A stretch of DNA of 64,000 nt from the NCBI GenBank assembly GCA_965237855.1, contig CBDEGK010000002.1, forward strand, positions 372,001 through 436,000. The letters run 5' to 3'. Below are positions 61,580 to 64,000 of the stretch, piece after piece (position 1 is the stretch's first letter; each line of letters begins with the position of its first letter). The position numbers and the translations under genes were made by a program. Source of the stretch: CBDEGK01 sp965237855 (GTDB taxonomy: Bacteria > Pseudomonadota > Gammaproteobacteria > Pseudomonadales > Halieaceae). The notes below the pieces were generated by a model, which was given only the letters and a program-made list of their open reading frames with translations, was not told the DNA's origin and made no database searches.

Positions 61580-61726
61580 CGTTTTGCTCGCTTAATGTAA
61601 GAGGTGATAATATCACCTACAATTAAACGGCCAAATAAACTATGCCACTACATATTTAATTAATGTGTGTTGCTATCCATCAACAAAAACCGTAAAATCA
61701 TCTATCAAAGTCGCAAGGGGTGCATT

Positions 61727-62200
61727 ATGTGGTCGCATCAAACTAAGTCTGAACTAGAAACCAAGTTGTCCGAACTTGATGTCGAGGCTGCGCAGTATGA
61801 AAGTAAAATTGATGATTTAAAAGGGAAAATCATCAAAACGCACGCCCAAAAGGCGGCCATTTGTGAATTGCTCGATATACAAGATGAAGAACAACCCTCG
61901 CAAGCTGCACGCGCCCAGACTAATAGTCGCCCTTTTAAAGAATGCATTATAGAAGTGCTTGAGAAGGCTCGCAAGCCAATGAAATCTAGGGAGGTACTTG
62001 AAAAGCTAAGAAAGATGGAGGTCCAAATTCCTGGCACAACTGATGACAGTACGCGTGTCGCAAGTGAGCTTTTTCATCTAGCGAAAGCGAATGATTACAT
62101 TCACAAGGTAGATAGAGGGATCTATCAGTACAAAGAAAAAGAGTCATTTGTTGGCACAAATGACTCTTTTACATCAACCGCGTCTACCGAGGCGCACTAA
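61727..62200 (+). CDS. Coiled-coil plus winged-helix (HARE-HTH-like) protein
   Basis: A 157-residue protein from ATG 61727 (AAGGGG seven bases upstream). Residues 5-45 form a coiled coil (KSELETKLSELDVEAAQYES). Residues 69-140 look like the HARE-HTH/HB1 winged-helix fold: FKECIIEVLEKARKPMKSRE, VLEKLRKMEV and DYIHKVDRGIYQYK. Such domains occur with restriction and chromatin-type proteins; I infer DNA binding only. Richer in A+T than the housekeeping genes, so likely acquired. The last 19 residues are encoded by a terminator-like hairpin (62137-62170). It was divergent from the small gene at 59001 before element A inserted. Confidence 0.65.
   Translation: MWSHQTKSELETKLSELDVEAAQYESKIDDLKGKIIKTHAQKAAICELLDIQDEEQPSQAARAQTNSRPFKECIIEVLEKARKPMKSREVLEKLRKMEVQIPGTTDDSTRVASELFHLAKANDYIHKVDRGIYQYKEKESFVGTNDSFTSTASTEAH
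62137..62170 (+). terminator. Strong hairpin inside the 3' end of the winged-helix gene
   Basis: A perfect 15-bp inverted repeat (AAAAGAGTCATTTGT and its complement) with the loop TGGC, ending in TTTT. It has the form of an intrinsic terminator yet lies 30 bases before the stop codon of the gene. Confidence 0.65.
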
Positions 62201-62218
62201 CCAGAGGAGGGAAACATT

Positions 62219-62296
62219 ATGCCGTTAACTGAAAAACCAGTTTGGCGCACTGTGCATCCCATCGTCTCATTAATTTTGGGTCGATGGTTGTGCTAA
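62219..62296 (+). CDS. Very short frame with strong ribosome-binding site
   Basis: A 25-residue frame (MPLTEKPVWRTVHPIVSLIL, then GRWLC) with GAGGAGGGA nine bases before the ATG. The second half is hydrophobic. It may be a micropeptide or the stump of a membrane protein gene cut short near insertion element C. No family recognised. Confidence 0.3.
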   Translation: MPLTEKPVWRTVHPIVSLILGRWLC

Positions 62297-62426
62297 AAGC
62301 GCTACGAATAATAGGTAACGGCGTTTAGCAGTAACGCCATAATCTTAGCTAAATTGTGGCGCCTGGGTTTTACCCCGTCTATCCGGACATATCTAAAAAG
62401 GTCGAGAATGACCGCAGAGGTATGTC

Positions 62427-62714
62427 ATGCACAAACGAAGAAAGTACTCCGAGGAGTTTAAACGAGAAGCTGTATCGTTCGCCAATCAGCCAGGCGTAAC
62501 TGCCAGGCAAGTCGGCGAAGAGCTTGGTATCAATGCCAATATGATAGGCCGTTGGCGCCGTGAATTGGGTATGTTGGGACCCAAGGCATTCACCGGCCAG
62601 GGCAAACCCAGAGATGAAGAAATGGCTGCTCTCAAGAGAGAGTTAAGCCGGGTGAAGAAGGAACGCGATTTTTTAAAAGAAGCGGCGGTGTGGTTCGCGA
62701 AGGAATCGACATGA
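62427..62714 (+). CDS. Element C OrfA
   Basis: A 95-residue IS3-family OrfA with an N-terminal helix-turn-helix (KYSEEFKREAVSFANQPG, AGEELGINANMIGRWRREL-like) and a C-terminal coiled coil (ALKRELSRVKKERDFLKEAA). A T6A4 run near 62667 may serve as the slippery site. It overlaps orfB by 25 bases. Confidence 0.9.
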   Translation: MHKRRKYSEEFKREAVSFANQPGVTARQVGEELGINANMIGRWRRELGMLGPKAFTGQGKPRDEEMAALKRELSRVKKERDFLKEAAVWFAKEST

Positions 62715-63580
62715 GATTCCGGATGATCGACCGCTGCCGGGACACTTACTCGGTTCGAATGATGTGTCGTCACTTGAACGTCTCGCCCAGTGGTTACTAC
62801 GATTGGCGAGGTCGCGAACCTAGCAAGCGTGAGTTGGCCAATCGAGTCCTGCTGCGGCATGTCGAGAAACTGCATACCGACAGTGATGGTGTGATGGGCG
62901 CGCCCCGCATTTGCGATGAACTAAATTATCAGGGCATTTCTTGTGGCGAAAACCGTGTGGCACGCCTGATGAAGCGCGAGGGTTTGCAGGGCATTCCACA
63001 GAAGCGACGCTGGAAGAAAAAGGGCGCCAATGATCGTCCTGCCGGTGTGCAGAACCATTTGCAACGAGACTTCCGTTCTGATGAACAGAACACCAAATGG
63101 GTAACCGACATCACCTACATCCGAACCGCAGAGCACTGGCTGTATCTGTGTGTTGTCATTGACCTGTACTCGGGCGTTGTCGTTGGGTGGTCGATGAGCC
63201 ACCGTCAAACCCGCGACTTGGTTATCCAGGCTGTACTGATGGCGATCTGGCAGCGGACCGACCGATCTCCGGTGATACTGCACAGTGATCGTGGGTGCCA
63301 GTTCACCTCTGAGGAATACCAGCGATTCCTGGCGGGGCACAACCTGGTTTGCAGCATGAGCGCTGTTGGCAACTGTGCAGACAATGCGGCGGCCGAGGGG
63401 TTCTTTGGATTGCTTAAGCGAGAAAGGATAAACCGTCGCCGCTATCTCACCAGAGACGAGGCCAGAGCAGATGTCTTTGATTACATCGAGCGGTTCCACA
63501 ATCCCAGACGAAGGCGTCAGCTTGAAGTCCGGCAGGCAAAGGAATTACTCTTAACTAACCAGTCCGGAGAAACGGGGTAA
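62690..63580 (+). CDS. Element C OrfB (DDE transposase)
   Basis: A 296-residue IS3-family catalytic protein. Asp in WVTDITYIRTAEHW, Asp in ILHSDRGCQFTS and Glu in NAAAEGFFGLLKRER form the DDE triad (shown in order); the HTH_21 region covers about 50-105. An internal ATG at 62711 is an alternative start, but the OrfAB fusion is the likely active form. Intact. Confidence 0.92.
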   Translation: MVREGIDMRFRMIDRCRDTYSVRMMCRHLNVSPSGYYDWRGREPSKRELANRVLLRHVEKLHTDSDGVMGAPRICDELNYQGISCGENRVARLMKREGLQGIPQKRRWKKKGANDRPAGVQNHLQRDFRSDEQNTKWVTDITYIRTAEHWLYLCVVIDLYSGVVVGWSMSHRQTRDLVIQAVLMAIWQRTDRSPVILHSDRGCQFTSEEYQRFLAGHNLVCSMSAVGNCADNAAAEGFFGLLKRERINRRRYLTRDEARADVFDYIERFHNPRRRRQLEVRQAKELLLTNQSGETG

Positions 63581-63620
63581 AACCCCCTTGTCACCCTGCT
63601 TGTATGGGAGGATGTTTAGT

Positions 63621-63693
63621 GGCGGTGTGACCGAGTGGTCAGGTAGGTCTCTTTGCAGGGGTCCGTACGCCGGTTCGAATCCGGCCACCGCCT
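63621..63693 (+). other. tRNA-like sequence with degenerate anticodon arm
   Basis: 73 bases. Acceptor arms GGCGGTG and CACCGCC pair perfectly, the T arm GCCGG-TTCGAAT-CCGGC is perfect, and the D arm ACC-GAGTGGTCA-GGT is regular. The segment for the anticodon arm is 19 instead of 17 bases and pairs poorly (mismatch and wobble around TTTGCAG). No CCA follows. The body most resembles tRNA-Cys. Likely a tRNA pseudogene or a remnant of an integration site; a working tRNA is not ruled out. Confidence 0.5.
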
Positions 63694-63759
63694 CTATTAG
63701 CTTAGTCTTTACACGCTAGACTTACAATTAGTGTGGTTTTCCTTTTTCTCCAATACTCC

Positions 63760-64000
63760 TCATGCACCAAATATTTGATAAGTGAGTCGCTTGCCAACAA
63801 CGCCCATTAAGAGGTTGTCCGCACGCTGCTCATCGGTTACCTCCAAAGCAGAGCGGTTATTGTAGCGAAAGTCGAATTCAGCAAGGTAGCGGTTCAGGTG
63901 GTTATGGCCGCAATGCTGATAAGTGCCCTTCATGCCACGCTTGAATACTGAGAAGTAGTTTTCAATGGTATTGTTGTGAATAGCAGGGTTGGACAACGAC
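63760..64000 (-). CDS. IS1595-family (ISXO2-like) transposase, cut by window edge
   Basis: The C-terminal 79 or so residues of an ISXO2-like transposase: NPAIHNNTIENYFSVFKRGM, YQHCGHNHLNRYLAEFDFRY and NNRSALEVTDEQRADNLL. The frame is open to base 64000, so the rest lies outside. The Glu of NTIENYFS is the last residue of the DDE/DDN core in this family. Whether the element is complete cannot be seen. Confidence 0.88.
   Translation of the reverse strand, partial: SLSNPAIHNNTIENYFSVFKRGMKGTYQHCGHNHLNRYLAEFDFRYNNRSALEVTDEQRADNLLMGVVGKRLTYQIFGA

Larger units (their letters stand above)
59160..61652 (-). mobile_element. IS3-family element A, interrupted by element B
   Basis: Terminal inverted repeats start TGTAGTGG at both ends (left continues TCAAGTAAAACTGGCC, right complement CATAGTTTATTTGGCC). 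A 3-bp target duplication TAT flanks it (59157-59159 and 61653-61655). Without the inserted element B and its duplication it is 1259 bp, a normal IS3 size. It carries orfA (61274-61579) and an orfB broken into two parts. It landed between two divergent small genes. Confidence 0.88.
62365..63585 (+). mobile_element. IS3-family element C, complete
   Basis: 1221 bp with inverted ends GGGTTTTACCCCGT followed by a matched TCCGGAC block, and a 3-bp target duplication CCT (62362-62364 and 63586-63588). The terminal GGGTTTTACCCC is itself nearly palindromic. It encodes OrfA and OrfB in the same direction. A tRNA-like sequence starts 35 bases after its right end. Confidence 0.87.

Noticed and set aside
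1..64000. CRISPR arrays, rRNA genes, prophage or integron cassettes
   Set aside because: No regularly spaced repeats, rRNA sequence, phage structural genes or integrase were seen on either strand.

Overview
The window looks like a chromosomal segment of a marine-type gammaproteobacterium. The inference rests on gene order: kdsD-kdsC-lptA-lptB-rpoN-hpf-ptsN-HPr, mreBCD-maf, gatCAB, prfA-prmC and hemA-TPR-lolB-ispE-tRNAGln-prs-rplY-pth-ychF follow the order known from Pseudomonas and relatives. I could not run a search, so the lineage is not fixed further; a Cellvibrionales/Halieaceae-like bacterium is my guess.

Layout. (1) 1-9145 is an envelope island: a partial glycosyltransferase, a sulfotransferase, three ELM1-family (DUF1022) paralogues, lptF-lptG and a lipid/glycolipid-type ABC exporter. 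(2) 9252-18640 is a probable sphingolipid (ceramide) cluster: acyl carrier protein, serine palmitoyltransferase, a bona fide-looking murA, a MobA-like nucleotidyltransferase on the other strand, a fatty acyl-AMP ligase, a CerR-like NAD-dependent reductase, two LpxL-like acyltransferases and an FA2H/Scs7-like fatty acid hydroxylase. (3) 18637-25198 holds zapE, zapG, a Nif3-like gene, degS/algW, hisD, hisG, ibaG and mlaC. (4) 25347-33785 is the yrbG-kdsD-kdsC-lptA-lptB-rpoN-hpf-ptsN-HPr-mgtE-darP block. (5) 33782-40918 carries yhdP, a tiny rng remnant, maf, mreD, mreC and mreB on the minus strand. (6) 41165-58931 is housekeeping: gatCAB, smrA, cysZ, rhlB, doxX, moeB, prmC, prfA, hemA, a frameshifted TPR lipoprotein gene, lolB, ispE, tRNA-Gln, prs, rplY, pth and ychF. 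(7) 58932-64000 is an accessory zone with one IS3-family element nested inside another, a third IS3-family element, a partial IS1595-type transposase, a tRNA-like remnant and small unknown genes.

The most notable theme is remodelling of envelope genes. A sphingolipid pathway sits next to lptFG and an ABC exporter, while several genes normally found in the conserved blocks are absent from their usual places: mlaF, mlaE, mlaD, mlaB, lptC, rapZ, tldD, pmbA and the catalytic core of rng. murA is missing between ibaG and hisG and is instead fused by a TGATG overlap to the serine palmitoyltransferase gene. Whether the missing genes lie elsewhere in the genome cannot be seen here.

How the genes may work together (inference): the acyl-AMP ligase charges the dedicated ACP, the palmitoyltransferase condenses acyl-ACP with serine, the reductase and an acyltransferase finish a ceramide, the hydroxylase alters its acyl chain, and ELM1-family proteins, the sulfotransferase and the exporter/LptFG pair may decorate and move envelope lipids.
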